A DNA stretch of 64,000 bases from Paenibacillus sp. NEAU-GSW1 (GTDB taxonomy: Bacteria > Bacillota > Bacilli > Paenibacillales > Paenibacillaceae): positions 1 through 64,000 of the forward strand of contig NZ_WOVL01000009.1 in assembly GCF_009737085.1 (NCBI RefSeq), read 5' to 3'. The first letter of the stretch is position 1; the number at the start of each line of letters is the position of its first letter. The position numbers were made by a program, and so were the translations under genes. The notes under the pieces were generated by a model. It was not told the DNA's origin, did not search any database, and worked only from the letters and a program-made list of their open reading frames with translations. This document shows, in pieces, positions 1 to 8,330 of the stretch.

Positions 1-840
1 GAGTAACAAATCATGCTATGTCCAATCATTGAAATGATCTGCTACAAATCGAATCTCGCTCTCATAGTGAGCCAAGTGTCCTTCATCAACCATTTTTTGA
101 AAGGCAAGATTCCCTTCGGCAGCACCATTTCGGAGCGTATCGCACATTGTAGTCAATCGTTGAATAATCCACTGACACAGATCATTCGGGACGGGAATTC
201 CATACGATTCAAAAAACAAATGAATGCGTTGGCGGCGCTCCGAAGCGTGTACATCCGACTGGTACTTCACCGTTTTTCTCGAAGAATGGTCTGGCTCGAA
301 GCTCGCAAGCGGAACCGATGTATAGAGGGAATAAGCAATGTCCCACATACGCGGACCTGGACCAGCCATATCAAAATCGATCAGCCCTACAGGAATCCCC
401 TGTTGAAAGACCACATTGTACAATGCAGCGTCATTATGACATATCACTTCGTGCTCACGTTCGCCGACATAACTAAGCTGCCATTTGCTCTTCGTCATGA
501 GAGCTGATCCTTCAGTCGCATCATGAAAATGGCGTAAAAGACGCGCTAAACCTACAAGCGTTTCATCCGACCACATGTAAGGTTCAAGTTCAGGGTACTC
601 ATTCCCCGGGACTTCCCCTGAAATGAATGTTAATATTTCACGATCAGAATCGTCGATTCCGAGAAATCTTGGCGCTCCCTCAAAGCCTTGCTTCTCTAGA
701 TGTTTAAGCAGCTCATGAACGCACGGGCTCCAATAACCTGTGGGACGGAGAACCGTATTTTCCCTACGGACAATGTGATTCACATTTCCGCCTTTTAACA
801 CTTCTTCCTGTGTCACTATGCCTCACCTCATTTCTATAAT
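1..840. repeat. 840-bp direct repeat, copy 1
   Basis: Identical, as far as I compared, to 3392-4231, in the same orientation and offset by 3391 bases. It carries a whole phosphotransferase gene with its ribosome binding site. Identity stops sharply after base 840, just upstream of the Shine-Dalgarno region. The left boundary may lie outside the window. Perfect identity means a very recent duplication, gene conversion or an assembly artefact. Confidence 0.95.
16..816 (-). CDS. APH-family phosphotransferase (duplicate copy 1)
   Basis: 266-residue protein of the aminoglycoside phosphotransferase/choline kinase fold, expected to move the ATP gamma-phosphate to a small hydroxylated substrate in the cytoplasm. 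The catalytic loop HND is at about residues 127-129 with the metal-binding Asn at 134, and the DFD-like motif (IDFD) is at 146-149. The start is GTG, 8 bases after GAGGTGAGG. The substrate cannot be read from sequence; a resistance role is possible but unproven. The gene is identical to the copy at 3407-4207, but its upstream flank is different, so the two may be expressed differently. Confidence 0.85.
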   Translation of the reverse strand: MTQEEVLKGGNVNHIVRRENTVLRPTGYWSPCVHELLKHLEKQGFEGAPRFLGIDDSDREILTFISGEVPGNEYPELEPYMWSDETLVGLARLLRHFHDATEGSALMTKSKWQLSYVGEREHEVICHNDAALYNVVFQQGIPVGLIDFDMAGPGPRMWDIAYSLYTSVPLASFEPDHSSRKTVKYQSDVHASERRQRIHLFFESYGIPVPNDLCQWIIQRLTTMCDTLRNGAAEGNLAFQKMVDEGHLAHYESEIRFVADHFNDWT

Positions 841-931
841 ATTTCCCTGTAATCAGGGTTCATCAAATCATTTAAGTTTAAAAAATTGCCGTTACTTGTG
901 TTACGGTTCTCCGCGTTGTCTGTAACAATTG
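841..931. promoter_or_regulatory. short intergenic region with possible operator
   Basis: Upstream of the first phosphotransferase. CCCTG and CAGGG form a small inverted repeat at about 846-859. Bases 902-926 closely match 7345-7370, upstream of the AraC-type gene (see findings). No confident promoter was chosen. Confidence 0.3.
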
Positions 932-1939
932 TCATGGGCAGGCCTTCATTTCATAGATTTTTTGGAGAACATGAAGATGCTTCGCCTTCTCGTCATCGTC
1001 CTTGGTGTGAAGATACCACTCCACGAGTCTGTACCCGAAAACTAACAGGATCAGCTCGTAGACGCAATGCTCAGCGACAGGCGGTACATCCGCATATTGG
1101 GAAAAGCCTTTGTAATACGCAGGGACGCATCGCTGGTAATATTCAACCATGTGGTCGATATCTGCTTCATCCGCGATCAGACTTGCGAGATCCTCGCCCA
1201 GGTAGCCCCAGCCGCTCGTATCCCAGTCGATGATCACGAATTTGCCGTCAGCGTAGATCAGGTTGGTCACCCAGAAGTCCCGGTGGCATAGCACGAGGGG
1301 CAATTTTTCAATACGGGCGAAAATCTCCTCCGCGTGCTCATCGATGTCGATGAGCATTTGCCTTACCTGCTGCGGGAATTCGCACGCCTCTGAGCGTATA
1401 TAATTGTAGACGACCGGCCATGACCGGTAATGCAGATACGTATTCTTCATGAAATCGGCATGGCTCAGGTTGGTCAGGCTATGCAGCACGGCTGGCTGCT
1501 CCGCATACAGCTTGCCTTGGTAGCGTCCCAGCTCCAGCGCGGCCTGTTCGTACATGTCGCCCGTCAAGTCCAGACCGGTTACGCCGTCGATATAATCCAG
1601 CCACAGCTCGAATTCATCTTCTTCAGCATTGAGTTCGGCATGATAGCACGCCGGCCAGCGAAAAGCATCCGAGAACGTCGATCCCAGGTCAGATGTATAC
1701 AGATCATATTCCCGGCGCCATGAATCCGGATCGTCGTAACGCTCCCATTTTTTCTGGATTTTTAGCACCATGCGGTACGGCCATTTTTCACCATCGGCGG
1801 TTTCTGCATTCCCCGTTACGAGCTGCACATCTCCCACCGTTCCGCCTCGTAGAGGCACTGCATGGCAGTCAGCGGAGACGATATTCGTTTTGAACCTTTG
1901 TTGCAGGGCAGAGATTAGCGCTTCGTTTTTTATATTCAT
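932..1939 (-). CDS. APH-family phosphotransferase coupled to rsgA
   Basis: 335-residue kinase-like protein with the APH catalytic motif HRDFWVTN at about residues 219-226 and metal-binding DWD at 238-240. I chose the ATG at 1939 over an upstream ATG at 1978 because it overlaps the rsgA stop as ATGA and sits behind GGAGG. This arrangement implies translational coupling. Co-transcription with rsgA, a ribosome-maturation GTPase preceded by an attenuator-like leader, suggests a stress or antibiotic-related operon, but the substrate is unknown. Confidence 0.8.
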   Translation of the reverse strand: MNIKNEALISALQQRFKTNIVSADCHAVPLRGGTVGDVQLVTGNAETADGEKWPYRMVLKIQKKWERYDDPDSWRREYDLYTSDLGSTFSDAFRWPACYHAELNAEEDEFELWLDYIDGVTGLDLTGDMYEQAALELGRYQGKLYAEQPAVLHSLTNLSHADFMKNTYLHYRSWPVVYNYIRSEACEFPQQVRQMLIDIDEHAEEIFARIEKLPLVLCHRDFWVTNLIYADGKFVIIDWDTSGWGYLGEDLASLIADEADIDHMVEYYQRCVPAYYKGFSQYADVPPVAEHCVYELILLVFGYRLVEWYLHTKDDDEKAKHLHVLQKIYEMKACP

Positions 1940-3009
1940 TTTTTCCAGCCTCCGTTTTTCTTCGTTTGTTTGCTCCACATGGCGATCGATTTATTGCGGG
2001 CTCTCTTGTCGATGAGGTAGGTCGTTTTATCCTGGACATACTTGTTCTCATGACGCTGGGAGACATAACGCTCCCACCGCTCACGAGATAACGAGCCATC
2101 GGCAAGCGCGGCGAGAACGGCACAGCCCGGCTCGGCTTGATGGCGGCAATCCGTAAAGCGGCATTGCGTCAACCATTCCTCCACATCGGCAAAGCCTGCG
2201 CGAATGCCCTCGCCGGCATCAAATAATCCAAGCTCGCGCATACCCGGCGTATCGATGACCATTGAACCGGAAGGAAGCATGAACAGCTGACGATGCGTTG
2301 TCGTATGCCTCCCCCGGCTATCAGCCTCCCGAATTGCCTGAACCTTCATGACATCCTGCTCCATCAAGACATTAAGCAGAGACGATTTGCCGACGCCGGA
2401 CATGCCGAGGAAGACGACCGTTTTACCGGGCGACAGGTAAGCATCCAGCTCGTTCAGCCCTTGGCCTGTATGACTGGAGATCGCGTGAACCGGCACATCA
2501 GGGATGCTGCCTGTGACTTCTGCGAGCGGGATCGTATAATCTTCAACGAGATCTGCCTTGGTCAGAATGACGATCGGCTGGCCGCCGCTATGCCTGGCCT
2601 GTGTCAGGTACCGCATGATGCGGGTAACGTTGAAGTCCCCATTCAGTGATGAAATGATAAACACATAGTCAAAATTGGTTGCGACGACCTGCTCCAGCAC
2701 CGTTTTGGCATAGCCGGCAGCATGCCCGGAGTAATTCGCGCGCGAGAACTTGGCGTGGCGGGGCAATACGGTATGAATGAGTGAGTCTCCATTCTCGTTG
2801 TCGTGCAGCAGTACAAAATCGCCTACGCACGGAAAGTCTCCGCGCGTTTCCGCGCTGTGATAAAACGCGCCTTTGAGCACCGCCGTTACTTCGCCGCGCC
2901 CGGTCATAACCGTAAAGCGCTCGCGCCGAAGCTCCGTTACTCTGCCAGGCACTAATCCGTCTGGGATTGCTTCTATTTGGGTAAAGCCATAGGTTTTCAA
3001 ATCTATCAT
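1936..3009 (-). CDS. rsgA: ribosome small subunit-dependent GTPase A
   Basis: 357-residue RsgA/YjeQ family GTPase, which checks late maturation of the 30S subunit. The order is an N-terminal OB-fold (about 1-85), then a circularly permuted GTPase domain with G4 TKAD (150-153), G1 GMSGVGKS (202-209) and G3 DTPG (253-256), then a zinc motif with Cys283, Cys288, His290 and Cys296. Housekeeping rsgA in Bacillales usually lies beside prpC/prkC and rpe. Here it stands between duplicated phosphotransferase genes behind a leader ORF and two terminator hairpins, so I infer a conditionally expressed paralogue. The next gene overlaps by 4 bases. Confidence 0.9.
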   Translation of the reverse strand: MIDLKTYGFTQIEAIPDGLVPGRVTELRRERFTVMTGRGEVTAVLKGAFYHSAETRGDFPCVGDFVLLHDNENGDSLIHTVLPRHAKFSRANYSGHAAGYAKTVLEQVVATNFDYVFIISSLNGDFNVTRIMRYLTQARHSGGQPIVILTKADLVEDYTIPLAEVTGSIPDVPVHAISSHTGQGLNELDAYLSPGKTVVFLGMSGVGKSSLLNVLMEQDVMKVQAIREADSRGRHTTTHRQLFMLPSGSMVIDTPGMRELGLFDAGEGIRAGFADVEEWLTQCRFTDCRHQAEPGCAVLAALADGSLSRERWERYVSQRHENKYVQDKTTYLIDKRARNKSIAMWSKQTKKNGGWKK

Positions 3010-3044
3010 GGTATTTTTTCTAGCTCCTTTACTATTGTTTTTGG

Positions 3045-3098
3045 ACGCAAAAATGCCACGGACAAGCAGCCTCTAAAGAAGCTGCTGTCGCGCGGCAT
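3045..3098 (-). terminator. second leader terminator before rsgA
   Basis: On the minus strand a long imperfect hairpin (ATGCC...GACAGCAGC pairing with GCTGCTTGTC...GGCAT, 3053-3098) is followed by TTTTTGCG. It lies between the leader ORF and rsgA, so it can act as an attenuator. Confidence 0.65.
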
Positions 3099-3106
3099 CA
3101 GGACGC

Positions 3107-3134
3107 AAAAAAAAGATACGACCTTCATCGTATC
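3107..3134 (-). terminator. first leader terminator before rsgA
   Basis: GATACGA/TCGTATC stem (3115-3134) with a 6-base loop, followed on the minus strand by eight T. A second GATACGA at 3284-3290, at the leader Shine-Dalgarno, could compete for the 3' arm. That is the geometry expected of an attenuator. Confidence 0.75.
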
Positions 3135-3231
3135 CTGCAAACAGCAATATTCACGAAAGGTTACTTTGAACGGCACACCAAATAATACGGACGATTTCCC
3201 GCTTTTTTTCACGTATGCCTTCTATTCAGTT

Positions 3232-3267
3232 TTAAGACCAAACCACCATCATATAAGTAGTTGCCAT
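3232..3267 (-). CDS. 11-codon leader ORF upstream of rsgA
   Basis: Reads MATTYMMVVWS and then TAA. It is preceded by AAAGGAG with 10-base spacing, a strong ribosome binding site. It lies about 220 bases upstream of rsgA and before two terminator hairpins. The ACGAAAGG at its ribosome binding site is complementary to CCTTTCGT at 3153-3160 of the same leader. Known leader peptides of ribosome-targeting antibiotic resistance genes in Bacillales have this layout; here the role is inference. Confidence 0.6.
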   Translation of the reverse strand: MATTYMMVVWS

Positions 3268-3391
3268 TAAAACACATCTCCTTTCGTATCAGGAACTAGC
3301 TTATCGCTAAGCTGTATTTAAAATACCCTATTCTGGAAATAAAATCAATACAATCTTACTCTCGCTATACTTCAACTATAGTAATCCACTT

Positions 3392-4231
3392 GAGTAACAA
3401 ATCATGCTATGTCCAATCATTGAAATGATCTGCTACAAATCGAATCTCGCTCTCATAGTGAGCCAAGTGTCCTTCATCAACCATTTTTTGAAAGGCAAGA
3501 TTCCCTTCGGCAGCACCATTTCGGAGCGTATCGCACATTGTAGTCAATCGTTGAATAATCCACTGACACAGATCATTCGGGACGGGAATTCCATACGATT
3601 CAAAAAACAAATGAATGCGTTGGCGGCGCTCCGAAGCGTGTACATCCGACTGGTACTTCACCGTTTTTCTCGAAGAATGGTCTGGCTCGAAGCTCGCAAG
3701 CGGAACCGATGTATAGAGGGAATAAGCAATGTCCCACATACGCGGACCTGGACCAGCCATATCAAAATCGATCAGCCCTACAGGAATCCCCTGTTGAAAG
3801 ACCACATTGTACAATGCAGCGTCATTATGACATATCACTTCGTGCTCACGTTCGCCGACATAACTAAGCTGCCATTTGCTCTTCGTCATGAGAGCTGATC
3901 CTTCAGTCGCATCATGAAAATGGCGTAAAAGACGCGCTAAACCTACAAGCGTTTCATCCGACCACATGTAAGGTTCAAGTTCAGGGTACTCATTCCCCGG
4001 GACTTCCCCTGAAATGAATGTTAATATTTCACGATCAGAATCGTCGATTCCGAGAAATCTTGGCGCTCCCTCAAAGCCTTGCTTCTCTAGATGTTTAAGC
4101 AGCTCATGAACGCACGGGCTCCAATAACCTGTGGGACGGAGAACCGTATTTTCCCTACGGACAATGTGATTCACATTTCCGCCTTTTAACACTTCTTCCT
4201 GTGTCACTATGCCTCACCTCATTTCTATAAT
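3392..4231. repeat. 840-bp direct repeat, copy 2
   Basis: Second copy of bases 1-840. The right breakpoint (4231/4232) abuts the terminator hairpin of the neighbouring methyltransferase gene. The copy therefore seems to have landed immediately behind that terminator. Confidence 0.95.
3407..4207 (-). CDS. APH-family phosphotransferase (duplicate copy 2)
   Basis: Protein identical to that of 16-816, with the same HND and IDFD motifs and the same GTG start behind GAGGTGAGG. Its upstream flank differs: a hairpin of the preceding methyltransferase gene lies 30-50 bases before the start. It may depend on readthrough or on a weak A/T-rich -10 region created at the junction. No sequence decay is visible in either copy. 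Confidence 0.85.
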   Translation of the reverse strand: MTQEEVLKGGNVNHIVRRENTVLRPTGYWSPCVHELLKHLEKQGFEGAPRFLGIDDSDREILTFISGEVPGNEYPELEPYMWSDETLVGLARLLRHFHDATEGSALMTKSKWQLSYVGEREHEVICHNDAALYNVVFQQGIPVGLIDFDMAGPGPRMWDIAYSLYTSVPLASFEPDHSSRKTVKYQSDVHASERRQRIHLFFESYGIPVPNDLCQWIIQRLTTMCDTLRNGAAEGNLAFQKMVDEGHLAHYESEIRFVADHFNDWT

Positions 4232-4236
4232 TTTAA

Positions 4237-4258
4237 GGCCATCCTTTGTGGGATGGCC
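4237..4258 (-). terminator. terminator after the methyltransferase gene
   Basis: GGCCATCC and GGATGGCC form an 8-bp stem, followed on the minus strand by the modest tail TTAAAATT. It ends the 4340-5020 gene. Confidence 0.55.
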
Positions 4259-4339
4259 CTTTATATATTTATTTTATTCAAGGGCTATCGTGTGGCAGCC
4301 ATGTCGGTGTTCAAAAATCGTTCTCTGCTAATTCAACGC

Positions 4340-5020
4340 TTACCTCCGTACTTTCTTGCCAACAGCAAGCCCTAGTCCCAACCAACGTCCTGCATCGTGC
4401 AGAATAAAATCCTTTTCACCGTCATAATATCGGAAATTATCGAGCATCCATTGGTAACCCTCACTAAAGTAAAAGCTTTCCGTGATTAAAAAGCCTTGAC
4501 TTTGAAGTAAATTGCGATTCCAGTCCAATGTCCGAAGCCATTTCTTATAGGACTTAAAGATATCGAAATTTCCCAAACCAATCGGCACTGGATTTAATGT
4601 GCACATAGGCTCAGCAATTCCAAAATAGCCGTTAGCGCGAGTAACGCGTGTAATTTCTTTCAGAGCTTGTTCCCTATCCTCAATCATAAAAAAGGAGCCG
4701 ATACTAAAGACTGCATCAAATGCTTCGTCAGGAAATGGCATACGTTCAGCATTTGCCTTCACTGCCAGAACGTCATTATATACGCCTTGTTCTGAAGCGC
4801 ATTCTTGGATAAAATTCAAGCTTTCCCACAGTTCTAAAGTAATTACAGTTACTCCCCAATGTTTAGCTAATGTTGCCGCAACTTGACCAGTACCAGCGCC
4901 TATTTCCAATATACGCATACCTGGCTTCAATTCTAAAGCAGTAATCAGAGGCAAAGCCATTTCGTAAGAACCGGCGCCTACTGGAGTTGGATTTTGGATA
5001 CTTAGAAAAGGATTATTCAA
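4340..5020 (-). CDS. class I SAM-dependent methyltransferase
   Basis: 226 residues with the Rossmann methyltransferase pattern. Motif I is ILEIGAGTGQVAA at about 37-49, an acidic position follows strand 2 (ITLEL), and AERMPFPDEAFDAVFSIGSF at about 90-110 matches the UbiE/ArsM-like post-I and motif II region. The start is TTG behind GGGAG with 9-base spacing. The substrate is unknown. It may share a minus-strand transcript with nothing else, since a hairpin follows. Confidence 0.8.
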   Translation of the reverse strand: MNNPFLSIQNPTPVGAGSYEMALPLITALELKPGMRILEIGAGTGQVAATLAKHWGVTVITLELWESLNFIQECASEQGVYNDVLAVKANAERMPFPDEAFDAVFSIGSFFMIEDREQALKEITRVTRANGYFGIAEPMCTLNPVPIGLGNFDIFKSYKKWLRTLDWNRNLLQSQGFLITESFYFSEGYQWMLDNFRYYDGEKDFILHDAGRWLGLGLAVGKKVRR

Positions 5021-5248
5021 GACAGTTTTCTCCCATATGGGGAGTCGCAGTTATAGGGCTAATTATGCGCTTGGTTCCCCGTTTTTTTGCCCATTATACT
5101 TCTTACTTTTCATGTAAACCGCCTCCATTCCCTAGATATTCCAAGTTTATCAAAAAATAATAAACAATGCTACCCGTTTGACAATTCTGCATTTTCGTCC
5201 GCTACCCAAGCCATAATGGAGATAAACGGCAAGGCCGCAACAAAAAGA

Positions 5249-6349
5249 CTAAATATTTCTTTTCTCATACTCAAACGGCTCTTCACAAGAGTAAATTTCA
5301 TGTAAAAATCCTTTATACGGAATATCGTCTTCAAAACATTTTATCCGATACGACAGCTCCTCATCACACTCCGGCTCTTCGCCGTTGTTCCGCATGACCT
5401 CGAATGCATCTATAATATTTTCCATGAGGCTTACTTGGATAAACAACGGCAGCTTATCCACCATCGAATCTTCAATTTCGGTCTCGGATCTGTATCCTTC
5501 AAGTACTGTTTTAAAATAATCATCCATGAACTTTTTGCGTTTTCCGGCGTCTGGCTCAAATTGTATCCAGCCCACTCCTAGTATCCAGAGACCCGCTAGG
5601 TCAAACATATACCAACCGAAAAGCGAATTATCGAAATCATATACGGTAATTTGCCCGGTATCAAAATCTATGGAGTAATTCCCATCGTTGTAATCAAAAT
5701 GGATCATACCAAAAGTCTCCTGGTCCCTATCCAATCCTTGTAAGGTATCAAGGAGCTCTATCATCTTCTCCTTAACCAGGGATAAAGAACCCGGTATCAG
5801 TGAATCGATATATTCGGCATTGTATTTGTCAAAAAAGCTATACCGGCGATGGATAGGCGTATACCCTTTCGATATTTGGTGCAGTCTCCCCAGGGTTTTA
5901 CCGCAATTATAATAATATTCGGTAATTGGAACTCCTTCTCGGTACCGATAATGATTTTCTACAAGCATTTTCCCCTTAGCCTTTTCAAACAGGCAGACAA
6001 AAAAGATGTGGTTATTGTAGGTGATCTCCTCCAGCAGATTCCCCTTTCGGGAGCTGATAATATTTGAGACACTGCCTCCGTGCTCAAATAGATACCGAAC
6101 AAATTCCACTTCGCCTAGGAAATCTTCTCGGCTCCTGTCTGGTAAGAAAGCGATTCTGAGTATTTTAGCCCCCTCACCCTCTTTTTCACAGGTATAAACG
6201 ATATTTCGTCCTCCATCATGTGCCGGAATCAACTGGATTTCATAGCCTTCTAATCCGAACAACTCTGATACCGCTGCAAGTAAATAGGTATCTCCAATTG
6301 AAACAACTTCGTTATCGTTTATAACGATCTCTCCTTTTCGTACTGCCAT
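5249..6349 (-). CDS. APH-family phosphotransferase, long form
   Basis: 366 residues. The catalytic loop HFDYNDGN and the metal motif VYDFDNS lie near residues 220-245, and the N-terminal lobe has the GGRNIVY-type ATP-binding loop. The domain order matches bacterial homoserine kinase-like/APH proteins, with the usual helical C-terminal half. The ATG start has no obvious Shine-Dalgarno sequence. The substrate is unknown; three further related kinase genes lie in the first 4.2 kb. Confidence 0.8.
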   Translation of the reverse strand: MAVRKGEIVINDNEVVSIGDTYLLAAVSELFGLEGYEIQLIPAHDGGRNIVYTCEKEGEGAKILRIAFLPDRSREDFLGEVEFVRYLFEHGGSVSNIISSRKGNLLEEITYNNHIFFVCLFEKAKGKMLVENHYRYREGVPITEYYYNCGKTLGRLHQISKGYTPIHRRYSFFDKYNAEYIDSLIPGSLSLVKEKMIELLDTLQGLDRDQETFGMIHFDYNDGNYSIDFDTGQITVYDFDNSLFGWYMFDLAGLWILGVGWIQFEPDAGKRKKFMDDYFKTVLEGYRSETEIEDSMVDKLPLFIQVSLMENIIDAFEVMRNNGEEPECDEELSYRIKCFEDDIPYKGFLHEIYSCEEPFEYEKRNI

Positions 6350-6414
6350 CTATTAATAAATACAAAAAGAGCGTACCTCAATAGCGGCAAGCTCGATGAA
6401 CTTTTTTGATCATT

Positions 6415-7305
6415 TTAAGCGTTTTTCATTCTGATGGGCGCAAACCACTCCATTTGACAATATTGTCCATCATACGCATCCGTATCAATTTTTTCGAAGA
6501 AGAATTCGCTATCCAGAAGCTCGTATCTTCCGTTGTGCTCATTGACAAGCCTATTGATGGCAGTATAAAGCGCCTCTGCGCGAAGCTCGCTAATCTCCTC
6601 GTAATGATGGTTCCCAATATAGCGGAAGCCGACACACATAGTAGCAGGGACTGTGTCACCTGTAAATCCGTCAGGAATAACGTTCAGATCCTTTACACGC
6701 ATAGATGGCAGATAGTTCGTCCAAGTAAACGATGGATCAGTTGTCCTCGTTAGACCGTAATAGATATTGGGTTCTGCCGGATTAGGCACTTCATGCCGCT
6801 TTTCCCGCCAAAACTGTTTGGCCGCTTCGGGCGCTTTGGTCGGCGCTTCAGCGATCTCAATTCGATACCTTCGCCCGATTAGATGAAAGGATGGAATCAT
6901 GACCATATTTGGCCCGTATACCATATTTCCGCAAACATCGTTCTTTGGAAATAAATGAAGTGGAGGGGTTACGTGAATGTTTCTACCGGATTCCCTGCAT
7001 TCGCCAGGCGTTATCCCATATTCGCGTTTAAACGCGCGTATGTAGGTTTGTTCATGCTCATAACCGCTTTCGATGGCAATGTCGAGGACCCGCCTCTCGG
7101 TTTGCATCAAATTTTCCAAGCTGACAGCCAGCTTTCGAGAGCGGATATAGCTTTGCAGCGGCACGCCAAAAGCGAACTTGAAAAGTCGACGCAAATGAAC
7201 AGTGGAGATCGGGAGATCGTTCAGATACTCTGTCTCGCTCGTACCCGAAACCTTTTCTTCTATTCGGGATAGGAGCTCAGAAAGAAGTTTGTAAGGTTGT
7301 ATAGC
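6415..7305 (-). pseudogene. AraC-type regulator with effector domain, start lost or atypical
   Basis: An AraC/XylS HTH at the N-terminus is followed by a GyrI-like small-molecule-binding domain (about 110-255 of the shorter form), an architecture known from multidrug-responsive activators. The open frame runs to 7305, where TAG (7306-7308) closes it. The first HTH helices (QPYKLLSELL..., YLNDLPISTVHLRRLF) are encoded before the first usable start, a TTG at 7194. No ATG, GTG or TTG lies between 7305 and 7194. A GTG at 7314 with a good AGGAG is separated from the frame only by the TAG. Either the gene is broken, it starts at the ATA at 7302, or there is a sequence error. Confidence 0.65.
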
Positions 7306-7398
7306 CTATGTCACTCTCCTGGTATTTTCGTTTCTTACATAATGGTACGGTTCTCCTCGCCGTCTGTAACGGCAAGTTTTCGTTAGCCTAGTATATTC

Positions 7399-7992
7399 TC
7401 AAGCATTTAATCGTAGCAATGACTTTTCTTCTCCCCAATGTACTACTGTTAACCCACAATTATCGATATGTACTCTTTTCATATGTTCTTGATCTATTTG
7501 AAGTACAGAAATTAATACAGCGCATATGACTCCCCAGTGTGTCACCACACCAATATGCTCTCCGACGTGGTTTTTTGCGAGTTCATTCAACATATCTTCA
7601 ACACGGCTAGCTACATCGAGCAAACTTTCTCCGCCTGGATAAGGAGTGGAATACCAGTCTTTCTGGTCACGCTCCGACCACTCAGGATGTGCTTGATGCA
7701 TTTCTGCCCAAGTTAATCCTTCGCAAACTCCACCTTGCGCTTCTCGCAATCGATAATCGCTTTTTATTTTGCTAATCCCTAACTGATCAGCGAGAACTTC
7801 TGATGTCTGTAAAGCTCTTCGAAGATCTGAGCTATAAATTGAATCTAATTTAATTTTATAAAGTTTTTCAGCCAATATATGAGCTTGTTGTAATCCGACC
7901 TCATTAATGGGCACATCAAAGTGGCCCATGAGCCTCTTTTCCTTATTCCAATCCGTTTCACCATGTCTCATAATATATAAAGTAACAGACAT
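7399..7992 (-). CDS. histidine phosphatase (phosphoglycerate mutase-like)
   Basis: 197 residues. The signature MRHGETDWN is at 8-16, the second catalytic region contains SDLRRALQTSE (about 55-65), and VTHWG near 150 supplies the second catalytic His. This is the two-histidine phosphatase superfamily, acting on small phosphorylated substrates. ATG follows GGGGGATTCAA. A candidate promoter lies at 8055-8082. Confidence 0.85.
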   Translation of the reverse strand: MSVTLYIMRHGETDWNKEKRLMGHFDVPINEVGLQQAHILAEKLYKIKLDSIYSSDLRRALQTSEVLADQLGISKIKSDYRLREAQGGVCEGLTWAEMHQAHPEWSERDQKDWYSTPYPGGESLLDVASRVEDMLNELAKNHVGEHIGVVTHWGVICAVLISVLQIDQEHMKRVHIDNCGLTVVHWGEEKSLLRLNA

Positions 7993-8054
7993 TTGAATCC
8001 CCCATCAGTGAATACACGCCTAAAATATCAGTACTTCAGAGTATTCGAGAAAAT

Positions 8055-8082
8055 GTTATATTCTCCTTGTTGACCGATTCAA
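8055..8082 (-). promoter_or_regulatory. candidate sigma-A promoter for the phosphatase gene
   Basis: On the minus strand TTGAAT, a 16-base spacer, then TATAAC, about 60 bases before the start codon. Confidence 0.5.
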
Positions 8083-8112
8083 GGAAGCCGCGTCTGTAAC
8101 AAATTTGCATGT

Positions 8113-8149
8113 AAAAAAAGGCTGTAGTATGACTTTCACGACAGCCTTT
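8113..8149 (-). terminator. rho-independent terminator, minus strand
   Basis: AAAGGCTGT and ACAGCCTTT form a 9-bp stem with a long loop, followed on the minus strand by TTTT. It insulates the phosphatase promoter from leftward transcription. Confidence 0.6.
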
Positions 8150-8230
8150 ACCCGTTTGTCTTGTCCTGTTGACCAAATTTTACCTAGAAACTATAATTGG
8201 AATAATTTCATACGAAGGTGAGTGATTCTC

Positions 8231-8281
8231 ATGCAAATGCTTAAATCCAACGTGTCCATCTATACGGTGCGGAAGGGATAA
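8231..8281 (+). CDS. 16-codon leader ORF before a methyltransferase
   Basis: Encodes MQMLKSNVSIYTVRKG. The ribosome binding site AAGGTGAG lies 8 bases upstream. Its last codons form the 5' arm of a 10-bp hairpin, and the methyltransferase starts 50 bases downstream. The layout resembles translational attenuators of rRNA methylase genes, but the downstream protein is not an Erm family member, so regulation by ribosome stalling is inference. Confidence 0.5.
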   Translation: MQMLKSNVSIYTVRKG

Positions 8282-8300
8282 ATCTAAATGATCCCTTCCG
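8270..8300 (+). promoter_or_regulatory. leader hairpin overlapping the leader ORF stop
   Basis: CGGAAGGGAT (8270-8279) pairs perfectly with ATCCCTTCCG (8291-8300). No T-run follows, so translational rather than transcriptional control is more likely. Confidence 0.6.
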
Positions 8301-8330
8301 TGGTACATCTACATTCGGAGGGAAAAGTGC

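Noticed and set aside
3006-3212. 68-codon minus-strand frame before rsgA
   Set aside because: It runs through both leader terminators and has no ribosome binding site; the 11-codon leader ORF is better supported.
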